This document shows positions 27,455 through 41,288 of a stretch of 64,000 nucleotides of DNA, piece after piece. This DNA comes from Apostichopus japonicus (taxonomy: Eukaryota > Echinodermata > Holothuroidea > Aspidochirotida > Stichopodidae), in assembly GCF_037975245.1 (NCBI RefSeq), contig NC_092571.1, forward strand, positions 23,855,917-23,919,916. Direction: 5' to 3'. Positions within the stretch are counted from its first letter, which is position 1, and the number at the start of each line of letters is the position of its first letter. Both the position numbers and the translations under genes were made by a program. The notes below the pieces were generated by a model. That model saw only the letters and a list, made by a program, of their open reading frames with translations. It was not told the DNA's origin and did not search any database.

Positions 27455-30400
27455 ATGATTTCCCAAAGTATTTCACCACAGGTTATACATTTGGTTGCAG
27501 GAGGGTGAGTAACTTGACTTATATTTCAGTTGACTATCTAGCTTCAAATTGTTACAAAAGGAAAAGGATTTTTTAGTAGTATCTTTAAGTTGCTGTTTTA
27601 TTGACTTTTCTCATGCTTCAAGGAGGTGGCATAACAGCCATAGCACCAAAACACAAATAAAAAGATACTGTAAAGAAATATGAAAGCAGTGACAACCAGT
27701 GAGGCAATTAACTTGTACACAATGTACTAAAGGAAAGTTAAAATAAGACAATACAGTTCCTCAGAAGTAGAATTTTGTGGCACATGAGGTTTACAGTAAG
27801 CAAAATAGACAGTCAACTTAGGCCCATAGCTGTCTTCTCCCATCACAACACTAAATCTTAAATACAAAAATAAATTGGCTCTAAACTAAAAGAAAAAAAA
27901 CCCAGTGCATCTCCAAATGAAAAATGCAAGATCGAGACATAGATGATAAACGTTTTCATGTGTGTCTAAACCAGGTTACATTAATTACTGTAAATTAGGA
28001 GCATTCTTTTTACATTGGTATTTATATTTCTACATTGTTTCTTCCTACAGATGTGGTGGGACAGTTGGTGCGGTCATTACTTGTCCTTTGGAAGTTGTAA
28101 AAACGAGGCTGCAATCTTCCAAGGCTTCTATCAAATTCCTTCCGACTCCAAACATAAATGCTGACGGTGCCGTCACTCATGTTTCAAGACGCTCGTTGGG
28201 AGTCTTCCAGTCACTGAAGTGAGTCAAATATGACGGGTAGATCCTTGTACTGTTTAGAGATATTGATCAGTTTCTTGCTTAAAGGCATTGAAGACTCGCC
28301 CAAAACCGTGTGCCGCTCTCTGAAAAAGTTAACTTTCCGTTGCTTGCAAGTGAAATTTTCTGCTTGTTGCTACAAAATACAGACAGTAATAAAACGTGAT
28401 ACCTTGTTATCTTAAGCTGGACCTGAGATATCCATCGCTGTATCGTTTGTACACTGTACTGTGGGTATTGACCGCAGCTGTATGTACTGACTGTACACTA
28501 GTGTCTAATTACCGACGGTAGAAAGCTGTATGCATATTTTCTGGAATCGATGGTGGTGTCTAACACTTCTGTTACACCTCATTCGAAACTTGGTCAGATT
28601 GCCGGCATAAGACGTTTCTTTCTGCGCGAGTCTTCACACCCTTTAAGTTGTGTGGTGTTTGGTGACAACCAAAACATTCCTTGAGTGTGTCCAAGCAACA
28701 GCTAGTGTAGATTTATAGTTAAAGCAGATGGCAGTAGTGCTATAGCCAGAAACTAGGAGTAGGGGATCCAAATTTGCTGTCTGGATGTGGAAGGGGTTTT
28801 AATGGGGGAAGGGAGTGTCCACTGTTGGGAATTTTTGCATTGATTGTCAGTGATTATATGCAAATTGGTGGCATGTGTTTCACATTTTCAAGTAAATAGT
28901 GAGTGTGTCATAATTGTGGCATTTGGCTGCGACCCATCGCCCTTCTTCCCCCTTGAACGATGTCGTTGGAATATGGTTGCTTGTGTGATGGTTGGCGCTG
29001 CTTCCTTGCCACAAGTTCATCAAGCTTGGTTTGAAGAGGCGATATTGTACTCCTGAGATTAGCACACAGGGATACCACAGACCCTTGGAACATCCTATGC
29101 GACCGCAAGAACCAAATAGGTTGTGGACCGTCGCCCTAAAGCCTGGATCACCAGTAACTTCATGACCCCTAGCTCAGAGAATAATTTAGTGTTCAAACTT
29201 TGTGTAGCAGTTGTTGCTAACAAAATATGATAGCTCCTGTGCTTGAAACTGCCATACATCTTTGCAGTTGTATTGCATTTTTGTTAGTTTTGTGAAGTAA
29301 CATTTTGCTATGCAGTACAAATAAATTAACCCTGTTAAGTTAGTTGGTTACATAATAATTCTCAGTTGTCCAGTTTCCTGTTGTATAGTACGAGCTCTGC
29401 TAGTAGAAGTTGCATACATGTAGTATATATATGCAAGAAAATATGATATATAAATGAACTGATTGTTAACTGCTGTGTGCATAATTTGCTTTTCTGTGTT
29501 TCCTGTTGACCATTTTGTGCTGCAAGGGCTTTTGAATGGGTTCAAGGTTTATGTGTGTTCATTTATGTAGAGAAGAAAAAAACAATATTAAGAAACTGTT
29601 TTATGACAATATTAACTTGTGACTGTACAGTGTCACTGCTGAGGTATTTGGGTCATCCACCTTACCAGTTGTATTTCCTCTTTCAGAACTATTTGTATTG
29701 AAGAAGGAGGAAGTGCTTTATTTAGAGGATTAGGACCGAACCTTGTCGGGATTGCGCCATCGAGGTGAGTTACCGATTTCTGTTTTCTTGTTCTGTTTAT
29801 AAAATTCCCTTCTCAATAGTTTTACACCTGGTGTGCATTCATACAGTGTGCAGTGTTATACTGGTGTTCATACTGTGTTTTATGGTGTTTCACTGGTGTT
29901 AATGAATTTTGATACAGTGTTAGACTGGTTTTCACATAGTGCGATACAGTGCTCATGGGTGCAAATGTTTAGTGCTTACAATGCTGATGAGTGATTTTCA
30001 GTGCTTATTTACAAACACAAGTGACACTTTCTGTTGTGAAGCAAAGAACACACAGTGAATCTCACACATTATTGAGACAAGGTTGGTATAATTTTGGACT
30101 GTTAATTTAATCCAGCACCGAAACTGTCTGTGATACCGATAAAAGGGTCGACAAAAATGCGGTGTCACAAGTTGGAATTACCATAATCAGGTTTGGGTCG
30201 CCCACGCATGCTGTAAATGTTGTTTCTTCAGTTCTCAATTTCATTATTTATAAAGCCTCATAATTATAGTGAGGGAGTGCTATACACAAGCTCCTCATGT
30301 AAAATCAATAGTTGCATATTCTGTTGTTGAATCCAATGCAGCATGCAGTAAATCCCACACATGTATATATCTGAAAATCTTTTCATTTTCAGTTAGTAGC

Positions 30401-33400
30401 AGAGCCACAGTAGTCATGCTCAACTACAATCAATCAGTATCAAGTAATAGATTATCTATGCAGTCAATGCATTGCCTACTGTGTTAGGCTGAGGCGCACA
30501 AAAGATTATTTCCTATGGATGCAGCCTAGCTGTATTATGCTGCAGCTCCCTCAGTGCATTATTGCGCAGTATCCATAGAAACCGATGAAACATTCACAGC
30601 CGATAACCTCGAAGATATCATTTTGCTAATTTACATTTTACAAAAATGCAATGCCACAATTGGTATTCAGTGCTCATATGACAAACAGGTTGTTATTTTG
30701 AGGAACAAAAATCCAAGTTTACATTTGCCAGAGCTTTCTTCATTCTGTTACAAATTCATTATCATCATCATCATCCTGTTTGTTTATTAGTTTGGTTTAT
30801 TCATTTATTTTTTTACCCATGTGATGTTTGTTTTGCCTTGATTTTTTTTGTTCAGACAAGGACAGTGCAAAGTCAAGCAGGTCTTTATGCCAGAGATAAA
30901 TATTAGCTGATTGTAAATAGTTTGTAGTCTGTTCTGACGTGTTGTTATACTGTTTAAACAATGGGGAGGGCAGGAGATTAATTCATCCATATTTCTTTTA
31001 CGTTTTGACTATTAAAAATCGCACTTTGAACCCTTAATTTCTACTCCACTAGAGCCTCAAATGCTGTTTTGAATTCAGACCTTAGGCAGTGTCAAAAAAA
31101 ATATAAGCTGCAGCAGCTGCAAAGTTCCCTGCAGGAAGGCAAAATGAAAATATCAAAAAGTAGAGATATTTCAGCAGTGTCTATTGTGTGAAACTGCAGA
31201 CCATAAAAGATATTTACATGTCCTAAGTAGCCTGGCTGCAGAATGCTGCAGCCCCTCAGTAGTGTGCTACCGTACTTTTAACAGGTGCACTTTTTTTTGC
31301 AGTGCACTTTTGCACTAAGTGAACTTTTTTTGATGATTTGGTCTATATTCGGGGGTGATTCAAACAAATAGGCAAAAATATTTGTGAAAGGTTACCAGAG
31401 ATCAAGCAACAAGTACTTGAAAAAGGAAAGTATTTAGTGACCAGAAACCTGTTCTGATAAAGTAGCTATTTGTGCCAACTCTCTTTGGGGAACAAATCTT
31501 GATGTAAAGTACAAATATTGTAATTTTACATGTTTTTAGGAAGTACGCTACTCGTACAAGAAAAGAGAAAACATCTGAATGAATAGTAACTCTGGTTTGA
31601 CATTTTCCTTGCTACTTGTAAGAAATTTGACTAGATCACTTAAATCTGGTTCTTAGAAAAAAAGCAGTGAAGACTGGAGAAATAGAAAAAACACTCCAAA
31701 GTAACAACTCCATGTATTGTGTAAGCTTCACAGACAATGATAGTGTGTACTGCATGTATATATATACTGTAGCCATTGTCAGTGTGGTTCAGAAGTTACT
31801 GTTGAAGTTACCAACCAGCTTTTCATAGACTTATTAGTATCCAAAATTTGCAAGTCAATAATTAGGAGACAAAAATATCTTATACTGTTCTGTCAAGCTC
31901 GTCAAATCACGCGTTGCCAGTGTGATACATATCAACCCTGAACTTGTGTTAATTATAGCCTGTCGTTTTCAGTGTCACCAATTGTTCGTTTCAAATTTGA
32001 CCTGCATGGTATTCCTGTTGTGAAATTAATAAATTTTTAGTACTCTTGTCCTTTATGACCTTCGTGGTAATACTTTGGGTTTGTGTCCGGTTAAAGAAGA
32101 TAACTTCTGAAATCGATTATGGAAACCCCAAAACAAACTGGTTTGAGGTTTTCATATTTGGCTGACCAAAGTTTTGAGGTCAAGTCTTGATCAAGACAAT
32201 ATTAGTTAATTATATTACCATACAGTATAGTGTACTTATATAGATCTGTTGATATTAATAATGATCATTATATGGTAATTTCATGTAAATTTGACTAGCA
32301 CTGTAGGGTACTCTTGTGAACAATGTTTGCTTAGATATGGTGGACGTGTGTAAAGTATAACAGACTTATAATATACTATATTGAATAGTGAAATATCAGT
32401 GAGTGGACTGTGACATAGTTGTATTGGATTTCTCTTGGGGCATCTGAGGTAACATTCTGTAATTCTTCAGAAATTGTGGCCTTTGTGGTTCGAATTCCCA
32501 GTAATAAGGAAGAAGGTTTGCATGCAGGCAGGCATGCATGGCTTGCATGCTCTACTGGGAAGAAAAACATACCCATAGTCATACATGAGAAATAATTTTT
32601 AATGTCAAATTTTTGTGTAGGTGGTTTGAATGTTCCAAATTTTGTGTCATATAAAATACTATGAATCCTGTTTATAATAATCGCACCACTGTGCATTTTT
32701 GTGTCTCTATATAGCAATTTTTTGGCGGTTACAGCATGAAGCATTCCCTGACACAATGTCCAACTGATCTGAAGTGGGGGAGAAAATGATGAAGTTGGCA
32801 ATCTAAGTTAGGAAACAATGCTTGACAATTAAACATCACTCATTTCACTGCATTAATTGCATATTTCCAGCAAGTTCAAGTGTCATAGAGCAGTAAAATA
32901 CATGAAGTAGAACTTAGTCTAGAATACATGTATGGTCTAGAATACATGGTCTAGAATACATGGTCTAGAACTAAGTCTGCAACCAGAGAAACTAGAAAGT
33001 ACAAAAAATGAAATATACTATATTGCAAGTTTAATTTCATATGTGATATTTGAACATGTATACATGCATTGTACAGCTCTAATGTAATGTGTACACCTGT
33101 AATGTGCCCCAAACCCTGCGGTCTCTCAATCTTCGGTAAGACAACTGACTTCTGAATTAGTTGATCAATTGATACTACATCAGCTCTGCATCACACATAT
33201 GAGCTGTACACAGAAGTTGTGATTAAAGTACGGTACAGTACCTAACGCCTGCCGTGTACTTATTACTGTATGGTCTGTACTTGTAAGCTTCATGTCCAAT
33301 GCTGGTCAAAGGTCACTTGTATCATGGTTATTGGTTGTTTGCAATTCATGCACGTTGCTTACTTTGGCAGTAAAATGATGCATATACTGTATATGTATAT

Positions 33401-36400
33401 CCTTTCAAAATGAGGGATCATTTTGTGCCAAAGATTTTTATTTCTTTTTCTTGTATTTAGACTTCATACCCACAACTGGTTATAAGGAATTCATTTTAAC
33501 TGTTCAATGCAGGAAGGAGATAAGTTGCAAAACCACAAACCTTTTTATCAGTATGTAGTAAATTATCTATCAATTGTGTTGAACAACATATATAGCAAAA
33601 TATCTATAGGCAGATCAGATGTGAAGATGCACACTGGAAATTTAAAACTTTCTGTTCGCTCAGTAAATAGACAATCTACTACAGGGCTTTAAGAATGAAC
33701 TTGAAGATAATCCTATTTTTTGTACCCGTGCTACAAATGGCAACCTGTTCGTTCTACGTGGTCGTGCATTTACATGTTAAGAAAGTCCTTGAGATAGTAG
33801 TCCTGCATGTTGTAACCCAGTCCCTTCAAAAGTGTTATTCACGGAAGCATTAGATTAATAACGAGAAAAATCAATTACATTGACGGCAAAGAGGGGGCAG
33901 GAAATTTAATGTCTTATGCTCCAGTAATTACAACAGCGATAAGTTGCCATACATTTACTAAACATGATTCTACTCTGAACTTAGGTAAGCGTTGTCGAAT
34001 ATACATTCAGCAAAGGGATGTGACCCTTTAAACATTCCAAGGATCGTCAATTAAAGTGACTGAACTGCTTAGTCTGTTATATACACAGACCACAAGTCAT
34101 GTCATTTGTGACTTCAGATGCTACTCAATAGGAAAACAAAGCCTTCAAGTGTACGATGCAGTACAAGGTTTTTGAAGGACAAATGGTGTTTGGATGTGAT
34201 CCAAGGGTGCTGTGTTGTTGACATGAAGTTAGAAAGAATGTTTTGTTTTAGCCACTCATAAGACAATGGATTAGCACTGAGGTACCAATCTCATCATAAT
34301 GTTGGCCATAAAGGAGTATTCCGGAAATTTGATGTATGAATATCTTGAAAACAGGAATATTAGTTGTACTGTAGCTATTGAAGCACAACTAGTTAAATAG
34401 CTCTAAATTGTATCCTTTTTCCTGAGCTACTGTCGGACATTAAATACCAAGACAGAAATGCTGCCAAAACATGGCTAGTCATAGGCTACAGTATTATACA
34501 TAACTACTGTACATTTATGTGCTATGATTAAGCTATGTACACATTTCACAATATATCTAGGCCTACAATGTGTACCCCCTTCCACCTTGCTGTCAGAATG
34601 GTTCACTACTCTTGTCCCTCTTTGTGTTGGAGGAATTTTACCTGATAGACACTTTGTGTAGTTAAAACTCTACCAGGGACCAACTAATACCCTGGCGTTT
34701 TTTAATGAAGCAAATGGAAGCTGTGACCTTTGGTCAGTCTGCCCAGTAACTCATTGGAAACAGTGGAAAGGTTTCATAATGGTTGGATAGCTGCTGTGAA
34801 TATTTGACATTAGAGCAGAGTGTACATTGGTACAGTATATCCAAAGGTGCACAACTGTGGAAATGTTTGCAGCATGCAATGGTCGTGTAGTGTTTGTGAG
34901 GTGCAGAACTGTTCACAAGCAAGTAAAGGAAAATTATGTAAAGGAGAGCTTATAACAGACAGTGTGAGTGCCCCCAAATATAGTGTTGCTCATTCACATT
35001 AGTTAGGAGAACTGTCAGGAGGAGACTTCATCTTATTTACACAGTTAGCAGCTTATCTGTGGTAGACTTTAGCGTTGCCAATAAAACTGTATAAAAAGTT
35101 AAACATGATATCAGAATATCAGAGATTAAAAATGATGACAACCAAGATACAGACTTTGCCCACTGTTGTTGTTTACCAATTTATTGATTGCTGTTGTGAG
35201 AAAAGAAAACAACATCACACATACTAGAATGATATGTTAGTATCTGTTTACTGTTAAAATGTATATATTGAGGAGAAACAAATAAATGAAATTATATGTA
35301 GGTGGTTGCTGTGGGAAGCATACTTATCATAGCCTCATGTTCACATTAGATAATTCAAGAGTGCTCAGATACCCGAAGTGCCACTTTGAGTACGAAGGCT
35401 GGAATCACAGGATCAGACCCTGCTAAGACCCCTTACGAGCAAGTGATAGAGATTGTAGTGTGAATGCTATATATTATATGACTATAACTAGCTAATTCAT
35501 TCGAAACAATCATTGTGTCCTTTTCATGCTTGAGTGGTGCTCTTTCCTTCGGTTTTTGATTCACCAATCATTAATCAAATTTAGACCCGTTTGAGGTCAG
35601 CTCCCTGGGGGAAAGCAAGATCCTGATCTCCCCCTTGCCATTCTCAGTGTATGGTAACAATATATTATTTGTGATGTGGAGTAGGATGTGAAGGAAAGTT
35701 TATGGTTCACAGGCAGGAAACTTGCAGAAGCAACAGTGCCACAAAATATCCTGTAATAGTAAGGGATCATGCACACTGAGCTAGTGAGCTTTCATTAATC
35801 TAATGAGAAAGTCAATTGTTTACAGTAAATTGAATTCATTGTTACCTTCCTGCATGGGATGTTTAAATCTTGAGAGCTTATTTATATAGCTTGGTGGAAC
35901 TTTCATTTCATCACACATGTACAGTACTTCATTGTAGAGCAGTTTCATCAATGTTGTGTGTACAGTGACTCCTCTTAGGAACATACACATAATTTCATGT
36001 CACTGATATAAAGTTGTTGAACATCAGAAGTACATTAAATGTCGGCAGTTGTCTAACGCTTCTCTCCTCATACTTTTGAAAATTACTGTAATCCCATTAG
36101 CAATTAACAACAATCATGTCCTCAATTAGAGACTTTTCATGTTTTCATGTGACTTCAGACTACCAAGTGACAGTAGCTGTTCCTACTATATTTAGTGTGA
36201 AAAGCCGTAAATCCTCAAAGACTCAACCCCTGTAGAGCAGACAGCTAACAGACAAACTTTATAAGAAAATCCCTTTTCTCCGCAGACACTCAACCTTAGT
36301 CACGTACACTCTACATAGACATGTAACGGAGACTGCTATTTGGGCAGTTTTATCTAAAATATACTGTATTGGTGGGATGTGAAATGGCCTACTGTACCTT

Positions 36401-39400
36401 CTCTTCTAACTGGCCATATGAGGTTGCATTCATGACCCTGCCTGTCAAAAGAACCAACATTCTCATAAGTGCTACAGTAGATTAACTGTCATGATGGTCC
36501 TAATACCATACCTTGTACTAAATGATAACAGTGGCCTTGATGCCTCCTATCAATCCTTAATGAAGCATAATTTGCATGCATTTTGCTATCTAAAGGTATC
36601 AAAATGATTAATTTCTTTTGTTTTCATTTATAGAGCAATCTATTTCGGAGCCTATGCAAGTGCCAAAAACTTTCTGAATACCAAACTTGAACCAGAGTCT
36701 TCCATGGTCCATCTACTCTCTGCAGCTTCAGGAGGTGAGTCTGTAGGTTATGTATGTATGTGTGTATGTATGTATGTATATTAGATCCTCCTTGGCCTCA
36801 TTGGCTTATCAAAGCCGCAAGCTAACCGAAGTCAGTCTCTTACATTCATATATAACGTCCATGATTATGAATTGTTAATTGTCAACAACTCTGTAACTGG
36901 ACGACATACATTAATCTGGGAGTAACTCGAACCGGGGACCTTATGATTGAAAGGCACCGGCATTAACCACTGAGCTAACACTCCATATCATGATAAAAGT
37001 GATGATAAAAGCTAACACTCCACTCCAAATCAAAGGTTCATGGTGAGGTGTTGAATTGTGAAAATAGAGTGAAAGAAGAGGTTACAACCATAAGTATGGT
37101 TGAACAGGATTCCTCAGTATAGGTTGGACTCTAAGAGACTGCAAATGACATATATTTGGAACCTTTCTTAAAAATTCTTCACATCTATTCAGTAACACTG
37201 GTGGGATGGGGATTGAGTATCATGCCTGCAAAACAGATGGTACCAGTTTCATTTTGTTTTGGGTGCTGTTGGTTTAGCCATCAAGCCTGCCAATGGGAAA
37301 ATAAAGCTTGTGATTTGTTGTCAACATTTGTAAAGATTTTTTTTTCTTGAAAAATTGCCACTTCCTGTGAGTTGATATGTGAAAGATAAGCTTTGGAGAG
37401 ATTTCTGTGGAAGTTCAAGTTTAGTTAATGATATGGTTGAAATGACCATAAAATCTTTAATTCAAAATATAGAACACTAAATTAATTGCTAAAATTACTT
37501 CATGTCACCAGAGAAGAATGCTATTTATCATCTTCCATTTCAGGATTCATCTCAAGTACGTGTACAAATCCAATATGGCTCATCAAAACAAGATTGCAAT
37601 TAGAACATAGGTAAGTCACAATGATTTCTCTCCTCTATTATTTTTCTTCACGTTTCAACAAGTTGCATACATGTCTCCAGCTTGGAGATAAAGGTACAAT
37701 ATAGGATGTTAGGAATACTAAAATGCCCCTTGCATAGGGCATCGTGCAAGGAATTCAGTTATTATAAACATACATGTACACAAAAGTGAGCTTAAAGATA
37801 CTGATCATATATTGGAGGGTGAAAACGATATTCAGGGCAAGGAACTTAATACTTACAATAATGTATTATTGATATCATGCTGTGCAATAAAACAGTCTCT
37901 CAAATACTTGACATGGTACAGGAGAGAAGGGGAAAACATGTGAAATAACCAAACAAAGAAAGGGGGAAAAATGAAGCAAGGGACAAACTAAGAATGGAGA
38001 TTAGAAAACAAGGTCAATAATGTAAAAACAATGAGCTCTAAAAACAAATATTTAAAAGTAGATAAAATCAGTGTTTGCAGCTTGGCACCATCGCCTTGAA
38101 GTTTGAACTTTACTAATCGAATGAAAGAGGATTGGCACTTTCAGTCCAAGAGAGTGGGTCTTTACAACGCTGTGCATAAAAAAAAAAAAAAAGACATATC
38201 ACAGGCCCAGTAGATTAATTTGACCTTAAGAAAATTTTCTGGGAGCATTGTCTCATGTCTGTGTTACATCTCTAGAACTTATAAATCTTTGGTGATGATG
38301 ACAAATTCCCGATAACAGAATTTGCTTGACCGGTCAGAAAGAATCTTCGGGGCATAACTTAGGCCTCCGAAGCAGAAGCACCGCCATGGCTGCTCCATAT
38401 TTTTAATTACTTGAAGTTCATTTCTTTGTTTTCTTTCACCCTGTGACAATCACCATCTAGGTTAAGTTATAAATCTGTGTCAGGAAGTATACCGAGATTT
38501 GTTAGTAAGTTACTCTTAAGAGAGCCTAAGTCCACCATGATGGCCTCATCAGTCTGTGATGAAATCAGTATTGTACGCAGGAGGTATTAACCTTTGTATT
38601 ATACACAGGAGGTATTAACCTTTGGATGATCTTGCATAATGGTCTACAGTCTTGGAAGATAGTGTTAGAACTGTCGTTATCCAGGCAGGGAATCATCTTA
38701 CCGCTCAAATTTGTGTATCATTCCCTAACAAAATGCTATGGTTCCTGTGTGCAAAACAAACCTGATATATAAGCCTACATCTTTGCACTTGTGTAAAGCA
38801 ATGTGTTAAATTTGCATAGCATTTTGTAACTGTGATACTGGATAAAATTATTCTCTGCCAGGTACCTAAATTGACGATCTTTTTCTTCCCAGATTCAATC
38901 TTACTACCCATTTGAGGGGAGTGGGGAGGGTTTATTTCTTTTTTTCTCCTGCTGTAATTTTTTCTTTTCATTAATGTATTCAGAAGTGAAAGTGACTTTC
39001 ACAAAATGTGTTACTTTCAAACTGTATCTGTTGCAAAAACTACCTGCCTGTTACTGTACATGCTATATGTTTGAATGACACCTTGTGTATGGTTGGTATC
39101 AGATTAGTAGCTGCCTTGTCAACATTTCTTTCCATACAGGTTAGGAATTGCTAATTTCAGTGACATTTTCTTATGTAGACCTTGTGTAAGTCACTATTGC
39201 TTCTTCAGTAAGTGGTAACTAACAATGTAAGTGCAACATTTGCATCAAACTTGGATTTAGGCCGATAGTGAGGTAAGACAATCTGTTAATATCAGGAATT
39301 TTCAGACTCTACAGCTGTCATATGATCTCGGCTAGATTAGCTTTTAAATATTCATTTCTCTCTTGCCACTCCGCCACAGGAACGGAAAAAGGTATACGAA

Positions 39401-41288
39401 CACATGGCGAGCCATCAAGACTGTATATAGCCACGAGGGGCTGCGGGGATTTTACCGCGGTGTCACAGCGTCATACGTAGGAATATCCGAAACCATGATC
39501 CATTTTGTAATCTATGAACGGATCAAGAAGTTTTTGAGAGAGCAGAGGGCGTACAATTCTGACCTTCTCAGTCCCAAGGATTTCTTGACCTTCATGGGAG
39601 CTGCTGCCACATCCAAGAGTATTGCTGCAACTATAGCATATCCACACGGTGAGTAGTATTCATGTTCAAATTGTCACTGGACAGACACTGTTCGGGTGCA
39701 AGATGTGAATAAGATGCCCTAATTCTTGTCCCTGGAGGTCAAATGTCATTTGACCCTGGAGGTCAAATGTCAATGGACATTTGACCCTGGAGGTCAAATG
39801 TCAATGGACATGAAGTATTGCTGCAACTATAGCATATCCACACAGTGAGTAGTATTCATGTATGTTCAAATTGTCACTGGACAGACACTGTTCAGGTGCA
39901 AGATGTGAATAAGATGCCTTATTCTTGTCCCTGGAGGTCAAATGTTATTTGACCCTGGAGGTCAAATGTCATTGGATATCAAGATGACTTGTAAATGTGA
40001 CAATGTTTCAGACACAATCCCACAAAAAGAAAAGTAAATGTCATTTCTTAACTTTGACATGCTGTGGATGTTGGTGTACCATATTTGGTAAAGAAATTCT
40101 ATATTGCTTTTTGATGGGAGGTCAGAGGTCAGGACAGTCCAAACTCTAACAGACCACTTGAGCACAAACTACCAAGAAGGGTAGTGTACATTGTTCCTGT
40201 ACTTGCTATGATAATGTACCATATTTGTTGAAGGAATCGTAGGTCAAGGGTCATTTACCAGGCTCCCTGTTTACATCATAATAGGCTTGTATTTTGATAT
40301 CTATTCAGTCAAGTCATGTGCCTGTGTGAGTGATATTCCCTAACTTTGAGAACATTACATACCTCAGGAAGGAGAATGTTGACAAAATATGTCAACCTTG
40401 GCATGTGGCTTGCTGTTATCTCTTAACTGAAGGAACAAAGTTCATATTTGCATAGCTTATTATGATGTGCAGTAAGTCAACAGTTAGCTAGTAAGCCTCA
40501 TAAAAACAGCAACATTCTGAAAGGTAAGTATTCAATCCTGTACAAAAGTTGACAACAAAGTCATTGCCCAAAGTTACATTAAGAAATTCAGCTTGCATAA
40601 TATAGCAAGTTACCACTGGGAGGGTCTAATATCTGTGAGAAATACAGGGACTGTACATGTTAGTACTTAGTTTTAAGCTTTATAGTCATTTAATAGTTAA
40701 AGTTGAATGTTCACAGTCTTGTTTGAGGCCAAGGCCCCCTCACACGGCTTTACAACTTAACCCCTGGTCATTGGTAACTTGTCACATCTACATCCTGGGG
40801 GACTTCCCATAGGATGCAGCCACAAACCGGGGCATGCAACTATAATTACAAGTTGCCTTGCAAGTCCCTTTATATGCACCTTGGTGAAGAGAGGCGATGG
40901 AGATAAAGTGCCTTGTCCAAGGACACAACGTAATGATCTAGTCAGGACATGAACCTGCAAACGTTAGTTTTACAATATTTTGTCATCAGACCATCCATTT
41001 CATCCATTTAATCCATTTGATCCATTTAAAACTACACTCTTGTTTAACCTTTCATGTATTTATTTATTTTCCTTCTTTTTCTCATTTGCAGAGGTTGCCA
41101 GGACAAGGTTAAGAGAGGAAGGAACAAAATATAGGACATTTTTTCAAACTTTATCGACCGTTCTACGAGAGGAAGGGTTTAGAGGGTGTTATGGTGGGCT
41201 GGTAGCTCATCTAGCCAGACAGATACCAAACACTGCCATTGTCTTGGTAGTATATGAACTAGTGGTGTATTCCCTAAATAAGTTATGA
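27455..41288 (+). CDS. SLC25A36: Mitochondrial pyrimidine nucleotide carrier, SLC25A33/A36 type, complete, seven exons
   Basis: Coding exons are 27455-27504, 28051-28218, 29687-29764, 36634-36734, 37544-37610, 39380-39648 and 41092-41288. All junctions are GT-AG, the phases join cleanly, and the product is 309 residues (human A36: 311). It has the three carrier repeats, with signatures PLEVVKTR (29-36), PIWLIKTR (142-149) and PHEVARTR (243-250). Family-specific stretches include [53 protein letters not shown] and [10 protein letters not shown]. The family exchanges UTP, CTP and related (deoxy)nucleotides across the inner membrane for mtDNA and RNA synthesis. Frame, family length and MISQSIS before the first helix support the ATG at 27,455; codons stay open back to 27,413. 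It is probably the single pro-ortholog of vertebrate A33 and A36. An oddity is GCYGG at 276-280, where the third repeat normally has an (R/K)G pair. Introns carry a MITE, a SINE and a partial exon duplication. Confidence 0.95.
28279..28646. mobile_element. TTAA MITE, family A copy 1, in carrier intron 2
   Basis: TTAA bounds both ends. The left end is TTAAAGGCATTGAAGACTCG and the right end, on the minus strand, is TTAAAGGGTGTGAAGACTCG. The interior closely matches 44,986-45,358 along its length, for example CTGGACCTGAGAT, GACCGCAGCTGTATGTACTG and ATCGATGGTGGTGTCTAACA. It lies between exons 2 and 3 and is non-coding. Confidence 0.9.
29765..36633 (+). other. Large third intron of the carrier gene
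   Basis: This intron is 6.9 kb, by far the largest of the gene. I see no nested gene in it. It contains a short 17-bp tandem around 32,925-32,970 (TGGTCTAGAATACA) and a stretch at 34,015-34,090 weakly similar to 3797-3870. The 141-codon minus frame at 32,376-32,801 has no recognisable domain. Confidence 0.7.
36755..36990 (-). mobile_element. tRNA-derived SINE in carrier intron 4
   Basis: Read on the minus strand, the head has an A box TAGCTCAGTGG (36,977-36,967) and a B box GGTTCGAGTTACTCC (36,933-36,919), spaced as in a tRNA. A 130-base non-tRNA body follows and ends in a TACATACA microsatellite tail (36,780 down to 36,755). AGCTAACACTCC is repeated just outside the head near 37,010. No cloverleaf gene is intact, so it is a retroposon, not a tRNA gene. 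Confidence 0.75.
39617..39985 (+). repeat. 196-bp tandem duplication covering the 3' end of carrier exon 6
   Basis: The last 30 or so bases of exon 6, its donor and the following intron sequence recur 196 bases downstream: TATTGCTGCAACTATAGCAT is found at 39,619 and 39,815. The second donor context is CACACAGTGAGTAG where the exon has CACACGGTGAGTAG. Within each unit a 28-31-bp piece containing CCTGGAGGTCAAATGTCA is repeated two or three times. The copy lacks the rest of the exon and any acceptor. Confidence 0.9.
40690..40960. repeat. Candidate SINE-like conserved repeat in carrier intron 6
   Basis: Contains GATAAAGTGCCTTGTCCAAGGACACAACG followed by a degenerate GGACATGAACCTGCAAACG. From memory, this type of sequence is a widespread dispersed repeat in deuterostome genomes. 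Boundaries are uncertain and there is only one copy in the window. Confidence 0.45.

Noticed and set aside
32470-32510. GTGGTTCGAATTCCCAG considered as a tRNA T-arm
   Set aside because: Upstream sequence cannot form the D and anticodon arms.
32376-32801. 141-codon minus-strand frame in carrier intron 3
   Set aside because: No recognisable domain, no splice context, and it is antisense inside a large intron. Likely a chance frame.
32925-32970. Short direct repeats (TGGTCTAGAATACA, three times), considered as a CRISPR-like array
   Set aside because: There are no spacers of regular length, it is a simple 17-bp tandem, and the genome is animal.
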